Below are positions 1-11,484 of a DNA stretch of 64,000 bases, in pieces. Each line of letters starts with the position of its first letter. The first letter of the stretch is position 1. Source of the DNA: Rivularia sp. MS3. GTDB lineage: Bacteria; Cyanobacteriota; Cyanobacteriia; Cyanobacteriales; Nostocaceae. Below the pieces are notes generated by a model. That model was not told where the DNA came from. It made no database searches and saw only the letters and a list, made by a program, of their open reading frames with translations. The translations under genes and the position numbers were made by a program. The stretch is taken from positions 23,300-87,299 of the forward strand of contig JAHCMI010000033.1 in assembly GCA_019192545.1 (NCBI GenBank), read 5' to 3'.

Positions 1-34
1 GGAACCCCCCGTTTTCCGAGACCTATACTGCTAA

Positions 35-1357
35 TTAATTATTGGGATTACGGCGTTTTTGCAAAAATGGAGGAATCTCCAATCCTGGTTTTTGTTTTGG
101 TTCGGCTTGGGGTTGTTTGGGAGAATTAGCACCTGTTGATGATGGTTGTGGCATCTGTCGCCGTTGCTGTTGTGTTTGGGGAGCAACTACTCGATTGTTA
201 GGAGTTGCACTTTGCTGCTGCCTTTCTTGAATTTCACCAGTAAAGCCGGTAGCAATTACAGTAATTCTCACTTCCCCTTCGAGTCTGTCATCAATCACTG
301 CTCCAAAAATAATATTGGCGTTGGGATCTACTACTTCATAAATTGCTTCTGCGGCTGCGTTCACTTCATGTAAAGTCAAATCGCTACCACCAGTGATGTT
401 AAATACAACACCCCTTGCACCTTCAATAGAACATTCTAGTAAAGGCGAGGATATCGCGGCGATTGCAGCTTCCCGAGAACGGGACTTGCCAGAACCAATA
501 CCAATTCCCATCAAAGCAGAACCTGCATCTGCCATCACGGCTCGCACGTCGGCAAAGTCAACGTTGACTAAACCGGGAATTGTAATGATGTCGGATATGC
601 CTTGCACACCTTGGCGCAATACATCATCTGCATAACGAAAAGCTTCTTGTACGGGTGTTTGCTCGGGAATCACTTCCAAAAGTTTATTGTTAGGAATGAT
701 AATTAAAGTATCTACCCGGCTTTTCAAAGCCTCAACACCTTGTTCTGCTTGGGTAGTCCGGCGGCGACCTTCAAATACGAACGGACGAGTAACTACGCCA
801 ACTGTTAAGGCACCCATTTCTTTTGCGACTTCAGCAACGACCGATGCCGCACCCGTACCGGTACCGCCTCCCATACCAGCAGTAATAAAAACTAAATCGG
901 CTCCTTCTAAAGCCGTAGCAATTTCATCTCTCGATTCTTCTGCTGCTTTTTGCCCGATGGCAGGATTACCGCCCGCGCCTAAACCCCGCGTTAGCTTTTG
1001 TCCGATCTGCAAGCGACAAGGAGCCGCAGCCATCGTTAAAGCTTGAGCATCGGTGTTAATTGACCAAAACTCGACTCCACTTAAATCCGAAGCAATCATA
1101 CGGTTGACGGCATTTCCACCACCACCACCGACACCAATTACTTTGATATTAGCGACTCTGCCAGGAATAATATCCCCAACAGGATTTTCGTCAGGAGAAT
1201 GGTTATTATCGCCGTTTTGACCCAAACTTAGCCCAGAATGACCAAAAGGGTTATTGGTACTAATTCCTGCTAGCGAGATTCCTTGCTGTCCGGGAGACTG
1301 CGAGTTTTTATAGGTAAGCCCTTGGTTATTATCAAGTGTCATTAGATTTACGTGCAT
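35..1357 (-). CDS. ftsZ: Cell division protein FtsZ (start probably the internal ATG at about 1342)
   Basis: Tubulin-like motifs [13 protein letters not shown] and [11 protein letters not shown], NxxxDFADV, C-terminal [10 protein letters not shown]. Confidence 0.98.
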   Translation of the reverse strand: MHVNLMTLDNNQGLTYKNSQSPGQQGISLAGISTNNPFGHSGLSLGQNGDNNHSPDENPVGDIIPGRVANIKVIGVGGGGGNAVNRMIASDLSGVEFWSINTDAQALTMAAAPCRLQIGQKLTRGLGAGGNPAIGQKAAEESRDEIATALEGADLVFITAGMGGGTGTGAASVVAEVAKEMGALTVGVVTRPFVFEGRRRTTQAEQGVEALKSRVDTLIIIPNNKLLEVIPEQTPVQEAFRYADDVLRQGVQGISDIITIPGLVNVDFADVRAVMADAGSALMGIGIGSGKSRSREAAIAAISSPLLECSIEGARGVVFNITGGSDLTLHEVNAAAEAIYEVVDPNANIIFGAVIDDRLEGEVRITVIATGFTGEIQERQQQSATPNNRVVAPQTQQQRRQMPQPSSTGANSPKQPQAEPKQKPGLEIPPFLQKRRNPNN

Positions 1358-2278
1358 TCAGATAAACGACTTTTAGGGGTCACAATTTCCGCATTAAGGT
1401 TTTATATCGGGGTGCGATCTACCCGCTCGCGTCAACTCTCGATAAACATTCTTGTGGGATTTGCTGTTCCCGAATGTTATTACTGTTTTCTTATATTCTC
1501 CAATTAGAGGCAAAATTGAGAGCGCGAAGCGTTTTTTAATCGCCGAACGCTAAAGTTTCGCGATCGACAACTAATTCTCAAGAAGTATACTTAATATTTA
1601 CTTAAAGAAAGAACTGCGTCTCTTCAAAGCTGACTTTACAATATGTACTTGTTATTAGCTTCATATATGCTTGCTTGCTCCTCTTTGTTATTTTTAATGT
1701 ATATTGGTCATCAATTTTACAACTAATAGTGTTTGTTTTTGTTTGTTTGTAGCCATAAATACTGGTTTAATTTTGGGAACACTGAAATTAATTAAACAAG
1801 TAAAACACTGACGTAAGTCTGTAGATAATTGGAAAACATTCTTTTATCAAAAACTATTGCAAGTTATGAGAACATAAATTATCTTCATGTAAAACAAATT
1901 TTCAACTCCTAACTAAGGTTTCTTTTTGTATGACTGCTTGCATCAGCAAAGATGGTACGTTTGTTCGCCATTAAAGGTAAATCTTACCAATTATCGCAGG
2001 CTGTTTAAGGAACGCCTATTTTCGGCTAGGAACGTCATCATCAGCTAATTGTCTTACATCTTGCACCCTTGAACTTAAGCGTAACTACAACAGCAAAAGA
2101 GTTTATACTCCCCAAGGGAAGGTTTTTGATTATTTTTGAAACAATGCGATCGACTCAAAGCCAACTTGATTGTGATATGGTCGCTCCTAAAACAACAATC
2201 ATTAATATATATTTATCAGCATAAATCTTATTAATAAACCAGGAGTATTTTATACATTCGCCTCCAATAGTTGTTTTC

Positions 2279-3112
2279 TTAATTATTTCGAGAATTTATT
2301 CGCACAGTTTTATGGTTCATTTGTACCAAGATTGTTTCTGTATTAGATAAATCTATAAACTCAATTTGATTCATATTCACTCGTGCTGGTAAACGACGGA
2401 TTTTTGCTAATAGTTTAATCTTTTCAGATAACTTAGATGTCGGATTTCCAATATGCACGCTTCCTAATTCTGTTTTTAAAATTATATTATTAGGGTCTCG
2501 GCAATCAACTTGCATGATAGGAACCGAACTTTTGCTTACTGCTTGATAAAGCTGCTTCCAAAAAGGGCGGCATTGTTGCAATTCACCAATTAGTTTGAGT
2601 TGTGGTAATTTGTCTTCCCTAATTGATTTATAGTTTTCTAAAGACACCCAAGCACCATCTAAGTCCACTAATCCCCGGATTGATTTTTCAGCATTAGAAT
2701 CAACGCTGCTAGGTGTTTGAGTAATTGCCACTGGGATGATTTCAGATACCTCAACTTTTAATCCCGGTGGAAACAACCTGCGAGTTACGGATGCTCGTGT
2801 TATGCCTGGTTGCTGCTTTAAAGATGCGCTCAAACTACTCGGTTCAACCCGCCACAAAGATTTGGGATAAGATAATTTGATTTTTGACTGTATCGTTTCA
2901 TCAGAGAGCAGATGATTTCCGGAAACAGCAATATCTTTCTTGCTTTTGAGTACCCACGTTGGTTGAATCAAAAACCACAGCAAACCAACCGCCAGCCCTG
3001 TAATGGCGAAGCTACGCCAAATTGCACTAATAATTTGTATTTGTCTGTTACGGCGTAGTTTTTCGCGACGTAGTTCCAAGTCTGTGGAGGAAACTGATAA
3101 TATCTCCGGCAT
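2279..3112 (-). CDS. ftsQ: Cell division protein FtsQ/DivIB (POTRA)
   Basis: N-terminal TM, then VSGNHLLSDETIQSKI / LWRVEPSSLSASLKQQPGITRASVTRRLFPPGLKVEVSE POTRA pattern; next to ftsZ. Confidence 0.85.
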   Translation of the reverse strand: MPEILSVSSTDLELRREKLRRNRQIQIISAIWRSFAITGLAVGLLWFLIQPTWVLKSKKDIAVSGNHLLSDETIQSKIKLSYPKSLWRVEPSSLSASLKQQPGITRASVTRRLFPPGLKVEVSEIIPVAITQTPSSVDSNAEKSIRGLVDLDGAWVSLENYKSIREDKLPQLKLIGELQQCRPFWKQLYQAVSKSSVPIMQVDCRDPNNIILKTELGSVHIGNPTSKLSEKIKLLAKIRRLPARVNMNQIEFIDLSNTETILVQMNHKTVRINSRNN

Positions 3113-3982
3113 TTAAACCTCTTCGTGCAAGATTTGAGTTGAAGTTGTTGAATGAAGATGAATAAATTCGTTGAAGTCAATTTTTTTGAATGGACAAGTA
3201 GAAAAAATTATATTTCTCCTCAAGTTTTTCAGAAATATTCACTTATAACAAAAGCACTACCTATATAAAGTACATATGAACCATAATTATTATTTACTAT
3301 CATGCCTTCACCAGTAATAAATTGACCTGTTAACGGTATTGCTTATAGTAAGCAATAACACTATAGTTATAGGTTTTATTTAGATTTTTTTTAACGACCG
3401 GACAATTTATATTTTGGTTATGCCTAATGTAGTCTTTTTACTTTAGAGCGACATTTATTTTCAAGTCAAAGGGCTACAAATAATACGAAAATATAATGGA
3501 AAAATTATCAGTATGCTACCTGAAGTATTAACAGCTACAGCTACATCCTTTTTTGACAGTTAAATTATGGCTCGATAATTAAATCCCTTATTATACATGG
3601 CTAAGCTTTACTGTAACGAAGACTAACATTAACTTATTTCTTTGCAGAAAGAAATAGTATATATACTTAAAGCAGCTTGACGTTTGTCTGAAAAAATGAT
3701 ATGCATGATTTGCTACAATTAATACTTAAGTGCAAAACAAACTTTTGTATAAAGCAGCTTTTTATACTAAAAGTAACGAGGCGGTTTTATACAAAAGAGT
3801 TATAGTTGAAGCCACGTATTTTTGTCAAAAGCTTACCGATGCCGGTATAACAATACAAATACGTGTTCTCCTGCATCAGGGACAAATAATTGACCAGAGC
3901 TTCTAGTCTGCTTGAAACCCAAGTAAAACAAGTACTGAGGGTGCTTGAGTTAATGGTTAATACTTATAGAAATTGCATCTAC

Positions 3983-5338
3983 ATGAAAACTACACTAAAT
4001 TTGTCAAGGTTTTTTAAAGCCTGTAATCCAAGTAGGACTTTGGTTATAGGCGACGATTCCGATAGAAAGTACTACATAGATTTTTCCGAAGTAAGGGGTT
4101 GCAAAATAGTAGAAGAACTGCAACGAACAATTGTCCGTATTTCTCCCGATGAACCCACTTGTCAATTATTTACAGGTCATATTGGCTGCGGTAAGTCAAC
4201 TGAGCTACAGCGTCTCAAAGCAGAATTAGAGCAATCCGGATTTCATGTAGTTTATTTTGAGTCCAGCCAGGATTTGGACATGGCGGATATAGATGTCAGC
4301 GATATTTTATTGAGTGTAGCCCGCCAAGTTAGTGCCAGTTTAGAAGAAATTAACATTAGGTTAAAGCCTGGTTATTTTAGTAATTTATTTAGAGAAATAG
4401 GGGAATTTCTGCAAACTCCGATAGATATTTCCGCAGAAGCTGAATTTTCTCTAGGGATTGCGAAAATCAGTGCGAAAGCCAAAGATAGTCCGCAGTTGCG
4501 CTCTCAGCTTAGACAATATCTTGAACCTCGTACTAATAGCATTTTGCAAGCGATTAATGAAGAGGTGTTGGACAAAGCAACCAAGCAGCTACAGTTAAGG
4601 GGACAAAAAGGACTGGTTGTAATTATTGACAATTTGGATAGAGTTGATATGCGCCCGATGCCATCAGGGCGATCGCAACCCGAATATTTGTTTATTGATA
4701 GGGGCGAACAGCTGCGTCGGCTTAAATGTCATGTGGTTTATACAATTCCATTAGCATTAATTTTTTCTGGTGAATACGAAACGTTAAAAAATCGTTTGGG
4801 TGGTGGTATTGCGCCTAAAGTGCTGCCGATGGTATTGGTACGTCAAAGGGATGGTGACGACTGCAAACCGGGAATGACTCTTTTACGTCAGTTGGTTTTA
4901 GCCAGAGCATTTCCGGAAGCTTCGCCGGACATTAGATTGAGATTGATTAATGAAATATTCGATAGTTCGGAAACTTTAGACCGTTTGTGTAGGGTTAGTG
5001 GCGGTCATATTCGTAATTTATTGGGATTACTTTACAGCTGCTTGCAACGGCAAGATCCTCCCTTCGAGCGTTCTTGCTTAGAAGCAGTCATCAAAGATTA
5101 TCGCGACGATTTACTTTTAGCGATCGACGACGAAGAATGGCAATTGCTGTATGAAGTTGTCAATCAGCAAACTGTTAAAGGTGAATCTGAATATCAAAGA
5201 TTGCTACGAAGTATGTTTGTTTTTGAATACCGAGATGCTAAGGGACGCTGGTTCGGCATTAGTCCAGCTTTATCGGAAACTGAAAAAGTCCTCAGCTGGG
5301 AAAATTCTGAGTACAAGATTCCAGCAACTTTTTCTTGA
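3983..5338 (+). CDS. P-loop AAA/KAP-like ATPase (likely start at MKTTLNLSRFF; ORF track starts at 3890)
   Basis: Walker A TGHIGCGKSTE, Walker B GLVVIIDNLDR; no nuclease or other recognised effector domain. Confidence 0.8.
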   Translation: MKTTLNLSRFFKACNPSRTLVIGDDSDRKYYIDFSEVRGCKIVEELQRTIVRISPDEPTCQLFTGHIGCGKSTELQRLKAELEQSGFHVVYFESSQDLDMADIDVSDILLSVARQVSASLEEINIRLKPGYFSNLFREIGEFLQTPIDISAEAEFSLGIAKISAKAKDSPQLRSQLRQYLEPRTNSILQAINEEVLDKATKQLQLRGQKGLVVIIDNLDRVDMRPMPSGRSQPEYLFIDRGEQLRRLKCHVVYTIPLALIFSGEYETLKNRLGGGIAPKVLPMVLVRQRDGDDCKPGMTLLRQLVLARAFPEASPDIRLRLINEIFDSSETLDRLCRVSGGHIRNLLGLLYSCLQRQDPPFERSCLEAVIKDYRDDLLLAIDDEEWQLLYEVVNQQTVKGESEYQRLLRSMFVFEYRDAKGRWFGISPALSETEKVLSWENSEYKIPATFS

Positions 5339-5949
5339 TAGTAATATTGCCGATTCAATATTGCTTATTAAAATTAAAGACTAATTATTAGCGTAAAAGC
5401 TTGCATTTAACCTTTTTCGTTAATCCAAATATTGATAAGGAGAAGCTTTTATACGCTTGACAGTAGAATTTTTAAGTAATTTAGCCCGAAAAATCATCAA
5501 ACAAAAAGAAATTAGATATCCGATGGGGCATTTATTGTTTGAAATTTTTAATTAGAAATATTAATTATTCTAATTAGTTAAATTTGGCTAATAAAAATAT
5601 TTTTCTGCTCAACTGAACTGTACTTTTCCGAGTGAAGACAAGCAAACTTAATTTTCAAAAGCATCATCAGATTATCTATGGAGTTTTTTAGATCAAAGCA
5701 AGCTGCATAATTTAATCGCTGCTGTGAATCTAAAATCCGAAGTTTTAAATCTCAAATCTAATTTACCCACAATTTCTAGAATAAACGGGGCTTTAAACTT
5801 TAGTCTCAGGAAAAGGGCAGGCTTCTACATTGTTAAATATCGGCAAAAAACTAATTCATTAGTTTTAATTTTGACGATATTTGAGAAGCTTTTGAATAAA
5901 CCCTTGGGTTCGATCTCGTGACACAACGTCAAATCAAAATTTTGCAGCT

Positions 5950-8900
5950 ATGAGCGAAAATACAAATCTCACGGATATCGCTATTTCTAATCAGCATTCT
6001 CTAAAAAGATTAATTCGGGCAATTGCACTATCAAGAGGTCAATTTTCTCTGATTCTTGTGCGGTGTAATTATACGGAGTTGTGCAAGCAAGTATTAGACA
6101 ATATCCGCTCGCAAACCAAAGATGTAAATTTGCGAGAAGTATTTCTATCTCCATCAACCACTGCTTTACACAGCACTATAGTCTCAGAGCTATTTTTGGA
6201 TATACCAGCTGTAAAGACAGATTGTTTACCAACAGCAGTAATGGTATTTGGCTTGGAGTCAGTAACCAACTTAGAAGATTTACTTACCGGTATTAATCAA
6301 GCACGAGATATATATGCCGATACTTTTTCCTTTCCCATAGTTTTATGGCTTAAAGATGAAGTTGGAACATCACTATCACGATTTGCCCCAGATTTCAAAA
6401 GTTGGGCGGCAACGACGATTAAATTTGAAATGGCTGCTCCGGATTTAGTCACTCTGATCCAACAGCAAACACAGGCTTTGTTTGACAAGGTTATAGATGC
6501 AGGAGCGCAAAAGTTTTTATCTAATGCTGCTTTACTTTTAGATCCCAAATCACAGCAGCGTCGAGAAGTTGAATCTGCTCGTAACGATTTGCTGCGGCTT
6601 TATGACATCAAGCTCGAACCCCAATTAGAAGCAAGTTTAGAATTTGTTCTCGGACGCGATAATTATGTCAACGACAACATTGACGAAGCTCTATGTCATT
6701 ACCAGCGCAGTCTAGAACTCTGGGAAGAAGAAATTAACAGTAATTCTTTATCTCCTTTGATTGCCAATTGCAAACAGGAAACAAACAAAGGTGATTTCTT
6801 TTCTCCCCATGCGCCACTCTTTTCTCTCATACGTCAAGCTGTTGTCATGTTCCACCTGGGACTTTGTTACCGACGCTTGGCAGACTTACAGCCTGCTGCC
6901 AATACTAGCTTTTGGCAAAATGCTTTGAATTGGTTTAAGCAATGCTTAGATATATTTGAAAAAGCTAGCAGAAAAGATTTAAGTGCTAAATTTATTTTTC
7001 CAGCCTGTGAAGTCCTAGAACGTTTGCAGCAATGGGATGATTTATCAGAGTTAGCTGCTTATTCTTTGCAGTTGCATTCCTCTGAAGGTAATAAAAATTT
7101 AGTTGCTCAAGATTACGGATTTCTATGTGTTGTAGCTACTTCTAAATCTGATTGGGTACAAGCCCATGAATTAGCTAATACAGCTCTTTCTATTGCAGAG
7201 GAAGTTCCAGAAGTGTCTCGCCAACAAGAAAGCTGGTATTTATTATTACTGGGTCGTACTTTACGGAATTTGGGTGAATGGGACGAAGCTGTCAATACTT
7301 TAGAATGGGCTAAAGTTGTTTGTGAAGCTCAATACGAGCCATCTTTATATTTAGAAATTGTTGAAGAATTGCGCTCGCTTTATTTCTGCGAACGTCATGA
7401 CTACTTAGAAGCTTTTAAACTTAAACGAGAAAAAATTCAGATTGAACATCAGTATGGATTTCGTGCTTTTATTGGTGCGAGTCAATTGCAGCCACAGCGG
7501 TATAGAATCAATCCAGTTTTACAGCCGCAAAAAATTTCATCTACTCCCGATCGAGTTGCTCAAGAAATTGCGGCTTCAGGAAGACACCAAGATGTGCATA
7601 ACCTGCTGGCAAAAATGACTCGTGCTGACTGTAAACTCACAGTGGTTCACGGACCTTCGGGGGTAGGTAAAAGCTCGATAATTAAAGCAGGGTTGGTTCC
7701 AGCATTAAAACAAAATGCAATTGGAGAGCGCATGGCTTTACCAATTGTTCTATCTGTTTATACTGATTGGATCGCAGCTTTAGGGCGTAGTTTAAATCAG
7801 GTTATTGCCCGTACTTCCATATCATTAGCGATAGACATTACTGTTGAAGTCATTTTAGAAAAACTACGGCTGCTAGCAGACAATAATTACACTGTAATTT
7901 TAATTTTTGACCAGTTAGAAGAGTTTTTCTTTGTCAAACAGGATACGCCTCAAAGAATCGAATTTTACAAATTTTTTAATCAATGTCTGAATATTCCGTT
8001 TGTCAAAATTATTCTTTCATTGCGGGAAGATTATTTACATTACTTGTTAGAATTCGAGCGTTTAAGTTACTTAGAAGAAGAAGAATCTCACGACTTAGGA
8101 GTAATTAATAAAAATATTCTAGATAAGAATATCCGCTACTACTTAGGCAAATTTACTTGCCAAGATGCTAATAGTATTATCCATAGTTTGACAGAACGCT
8201 CTCATTACCAGTTAAGTGATGAATTAATTAATAAATTAGTAGAGGATTTAGCAGGGGTTACTCGCCAAGTGCATCCTATAGAGCTACAAATCGTTGGCGC
8301 TCAATTAGAAGCACAAAATATTACTACATTAGGCGAATATCAACGCAGTGGTGGTTCTGAAAAATTAGTCCAACACTGGTTAGAAAAAGTTATTTACGAT
8401 TGCGGGCAAGAAAACGAACAGCTAAGCTGGAAATTACTATTTGAATTAACTGATGAAAAGGGTACCCGACCTCTTAAAACTAAAGCAGAATTAGTTACGG
8501 CTATTTTTAAAGAACAAGATTCTTATAAAGAAGAAGCAGAAAATTCTCAACCAGATAATTTTTTAATTAATATGAATCAAACTGCTGATTCTGCTTTCTC
8601 TACATTTAACCAATCTCGCACCGGCAGCGACGAAGAAAATAGGGATAACTTTATGCATTCCTACAATGTCAGTACCTTAGAGTTGATTTTAGAAATCCTT
8701 GTAGGAAGCGGTTTGGTATTGCGAGTGCTTCAAGAGTCCGGAGAGCGTTATCAGTTAGTTCACGATTATCTAGTTAAACCCATTCGCGTTCGTAACGACT
8801 ATGGAATTATTGCCGAATTAGAAAAAATCCGCTTTGAAAAAACTAAAGCAGAAGTAGCTCAAAAATTATCCCAACAAAAGCTAAATTCTATACTTCAACG

Positions 8901-11109
8901 AAGACTCCGAGAAGCACGTCTAGTTGGTTTTGCCTTAGCAGTTATGTCCTCTACGATTGGTGGTTTGTGGTGGCAGGCTGATTTGCAAAAAAAAGCCGCG
9001 ATTAGTCAAAGTTTACGCGCCGAACGTAGCGAAAACAACTTTAAGATTGGTGCCATCACAGCCGCTTCTGAAGCTTTGTTTGCTTCCAACAAAGAGTTTG
9101 ATGCTTTGGTTGAAAGTTTACGTGCTTGGAGAAAGCTAAAAAGGGGGCATGGAATTCAACCCGATACCCGGATGCGAGTTGTTACGGCTCTACAGCAAGC
9201 GGTTTATGGAGTCGCCGAAGTCAACCGTTTAGAAGGACATTCAGATATTGTTTGGGATGTTGCTTTCAGTCCCGATGGCAATTTATTAGCGTCGGGTAGT
9301 CGCGATAAAAATGTCAAGATATGGCGTACCAATGGCAATTTATTACAAACTTTAAAGGGGCACTCCGAAAGCATTACCAGTTTAACTTTTAGTCCCGATG
9401 GTAGCCTGCTTGCTTCTGCAAGTCGCGATAAAACCGTAAAAATATGGCGTAAAAATCCTGCAACGGGAGAATTTGATTGGCAACCTACAACAACTCTCAA
9501 TCATGGTGATTGGGTTGATAAAGTTAGCTTTAGCCCCGATGGTGAATTGCTAGTCACCGGCAGCAAAGATGAAACTGTTAAAATTTGGCGCAGAGACGGT
9601 AAATTAATCAAAATTCTGCGGGGACATCAAGGTTGGATTAACTGGGTAACTTTTAGCCCTGACGGTCAGTTTATTGCTTCTGCTAGCGATGATAATACCG
9701 TGAAAATATGGAGTAAAAATGGTCGCTTAATAACTACTTTACCCGGTCATGAAGAAGGAATAACTGTTGTAAACTTTAGCCCAAATGGCAAAATGTTAGC
9801 TTCTGCTGGTAGAAATGGGATTGTCAAACTGTGGCGACGCGAGCAAAAAGACACGGAAAGCAGTTTTACATACCGTCCTTATAAAAATTTAGAACACCAT
9901 ACCGGTACAATTTGGAGTCTGAATTTTGATTCAAAAGGCGAAAAGCTGGCTTCAGCCGGAGATGACAATACTATTAATCTTACTGATATTAGTACTGGCA
10001 AAGTACTTAAAACTTTTAAAGGTCATAGCGATGCTGTAGTTAGCGTATCATTCAGCCCCGACGATAAATTTTTGGCATCGGCAAGTTATGACAAAAGTGT
10101 TAAGCTTTGGAGTTTAAATCCTCCAAAATTACCCGTTTTACAAGGACATTCAGACCGGGTTTTAAGTGTTGCCTGGAGTCACAATAGTAATATTCTAGCT
10201 TCGAGCAGTCGCGATAATACAGTTAAACTGTGGCAGCGACAACGTAAGCATAATGAATTCACCACCCGTCTTTACAAAACTTTGTTGGGGCATTCCGACA
10301 GAGTTACAAGCGTTAGCTTTAACCCCAAAGCTGCAATACTGGCATCGGCAAGCTACGACAAAACGATAAAACTTTGGCAGCAAGACGGGCAATTACTTAA
10401 AACTCTCAAAGGCCATAATGATAGCATAACCAGTATTAGTTTTAGTCCTGATGGCAAGTTGCTCGCATCTGCCAGTAAAGATGAGACTGTTAAACTATGG
10501 AATCAACAAGGCAAACTACTTAAAACTTTAAAAGGTCATCAAGGAAGGGTAAACAGCGTTCGTTTTAGCACTGATTCTCAATTTTTAGCTTCTGGTTCCG
10601 ACGACCAAACTGTAAAATTGTGGCGACGAGATGGTGTACTATTAAAAACATTTTTACCTCACTCCGGATGGGTGTTAGGTGTGAGTTTTAGTCCCAGCGA
10701 TAACTTGCTTGCTTCTGCTAGTTGGGACAACACTGTTAGATTATGGCGTTGGGATGGCACTTTGCTAAAAACTTTATTAAAAGGTTATGGCGATAGCGTT
10801 AGTAATGTTGCTTTCAGCCCTAATGGAAAGATTCTCGCTGCTGCTAGTTGGGATAGCACTGTCAAACTTTGGAGTAGTGAAGGCAAATTAATTAAAACCC
10901 TTAGCGAACATCAAGCACCCGTTCTAGATGTTAGCTTTAGTCCTGATGGCAAGACTTTAGCATCTGCTAGCGACGATAATACAATCGTTTTGTGGAATTT
11001 AGACCTTAACTACTTGCTAGCAAAAGGTTGTCACTGGGTAGGTAATTATCTCCAGTACAACCGTAATGTTGATGGACGCGATCGCAAACTTTGTCAGGGT
11101 ATTACTTAA
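5950..11109 (+). CDS. Large STAND (nSTAND1-like) ATPase with N-terminal degenerate NTPase-like region, TPR-like region, one TM and 14 WD40 repeats
   Basis: VVHGPSGVGKSSIIKAGLVPAL (Walker A), VILIFDQLEEFF (Walker B), VGFALAVMSSTIGGLWW (TM), 14 repeats of type GHxxxVxxVxFSPDGxxLASASxDxTVKLW. Confidence 0.93.
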   Translation: MSENTNLTDIAISNQHSLKRLIRAIALSRGQFSLILVRCNYTELCKQVLDNIRSQTKDVNLREVFLSPSTTALHSTIVSELFLDIPAVKTDCLPTAVMVFGLESVTNLEDLLTGINQARDIYADTFSFPIVLWLKDEVGTSLSRFAPDFKSWAATTIKFEMAAPDLVTLIQQQTQALFDKVIDAGAQKFLSNAALLLDPKSQQRREVESARNDLLRLYDIKLEPQLEASLEFVLGRDNYVNDNIDEALCHYQRSLELWEEEINSNSLSPLIANCKQETNKGDFFSPHAPLFSLIRQAVVMFHLGLCYRRLADLQPAANTSFWQNALNWFKQCLDIFEKASRKDLSAKFIFPACEVLERLQQWDDLSELAAYSLQLHSSEGNKNLVAQDYGFLCVVATSKSDWVQAHELANTALSIAEEVPEVSRQQESWYLLLLGRTLRNLGEWDEAVNTLEWAKVVCEAQYEPSLYLEIVEELRSLYFCERHDYLEAFKLKREKIQIEHQYGFRAFIGASQLQPQRYRINPVLQPQKISSTPDRVAQEIAASGRHQDVHNLLAKMTRADCKLTVVHGPSGVGKSSIIKAGLVPALKQNAIGERMALPIVLSVYTDWIAALGRSLNQVIARTSISLAIDITVEVILEKLRLLADNNYTVILIFDQLEEFFFVKQDTPQRIEFYKFFNQCLNIPFVKIILSLREDYLHYLLEFERLSYLEEEESHDLGVINKNILDKNIRYYLGKFTCQDANSIIHSLTERSHYQLSDELINKLVEDLAGVTRQVHPIELQIVGAQLEAQNITTLGEYQRSGGSEKLVQHWLEKVIYDCGQENEQLSWKLLFELTDEKGTRPLKTKAELVTAIFKEQDSYKEEAENSQPDNFLINMNQTADSAFSTFNQSRTGSDEENRDNFMHSYNVSTLELILEILVGSGLVLRVLQESGERYQLVHDYLVKPIRVRNDYGIIAELEKIRFEKTKAEVAQKLSQQKLNSILQRRLREARLVGFALAVMSSTIGGLWWQADLQKKAAISQSLRAERSENNFKIGAITAASEALFASNKEFDALVESLRAWRKLKRGHGIQPDTRMRVVTALQQAVYGVAEVNRLEGHSDIVWDVAFSPDGNLLASGSRDKNVKIWRTNGNLLQTLKGHSESITSLTFSPDGSLLASASRDKTVKIWRKNPATGEFDWQPTTTLNHGDWVDKVSFSPDGELLVTGSKDETVKIWRRDGKLIKILRGHQGWINWVTFSPDGQFIASASDDNTVKIWSKNGRLITTLPGHEEGITVVNFSPNGKMLASAGRNGIVKLWRREQKDTESSFTYRPYKNLEHHTGTIWSLNFDSKGEKLASAGDDNTINLTDISTGKVLKTFKGHSDAVVSVSFSPDDKFLASASYDKSVKLWSLNPPKLPVLQGHSDRVLSVAWSHNSNILASSSRDNTVKLWQRQRKHNEFTTRLYKTLLGHSDRVTSVSFNPKAAILASASYDKTIKLWQQDGQLLKTLKGHNDSITSISFSPDGKLLASASKDETVKLWNQQGKLLKTLKGHQGRVNSVRFSTDSQFLASGSDDQTVKLWRRDGVLLKTFLPHSGWVLGVSFSPSDNLLASASWDNTVRLWRWDGTLLKTLLKGYGDSVSNVAFSPNGKILAAASWDSTVKLWSSEGKLIKTLSEHQAPVLDVSFSPDGKTLASASDDNTIVLWNLDLNYLLAKGCHWVGNYLQYNRNVDGRDRKLCQGIT

Positions 11110-11172
11110 ACTTTGAGACATCCCAACCAAAGGGCAATCAAATAACGGAAGAATTAGAAAATAAGTGAAATT

Positions 11173-11484
11173 TTAGCCTTCTTCTTCGGCAATGCTTTCT
11201 AAATTCATCATCAGATTCTGAATCCTCATACGTTCAATATAAGGCCAGCCTCCCTCTGCTTCAATATCTTTTAATAGAGAATATAGCGCCTGACGATTTG
11301 ATGGCAAGCTTTCTTGAAAAATACCGTCTCTTATTTGTCTATGCAATTTTTCTAACTGTCTGAGCAATGCCAAAATAGCTAAAATATCCCCTTGAGAAAG
11401 AACTGAATATTCGTGAATCGCGTCCGTGACTTCTTGTAATTTGTAAGATAATTTATCGGAATCGGGACTTTTGCCGTTACTCAT
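11173..11484 (-). CDS. Conserved hypothetical protein, helical
   Basis: 103-aa ORF of plausible composition, no overlap with other genes. Confidence 0.55.
   Translation of the reverse strand: MSNGKSPDSDKLSYKLQEVTDAIHEYSVLSQGDILAILALLRQLEKLHRQIRDGIFQESLPSNRQALYSLLKDIEAEGGWPYIERMRIQNLMMNLESIAEEEG

Noticed and set aside
42-1046. Plus-strand ORFs antisense to ftsZ
   Set aside because: Overlap a strongly conserved gene and read as shadow frames.
5724-5921. 65-aa ORF before the STAND gene
   Set aside because: Low-complexity N-terminus, no recognisable domain, no convincing ribosome-binding context.
3890-11109. Calling the ATPase/STAND-WD40 pair a named defense system such as Avs or a bNACHT system
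   Set aside because: No identifiable nuclease/TIR/protease effector or phage-protein-sensing architecture; family naming cannot be justified from sequence reading alone.
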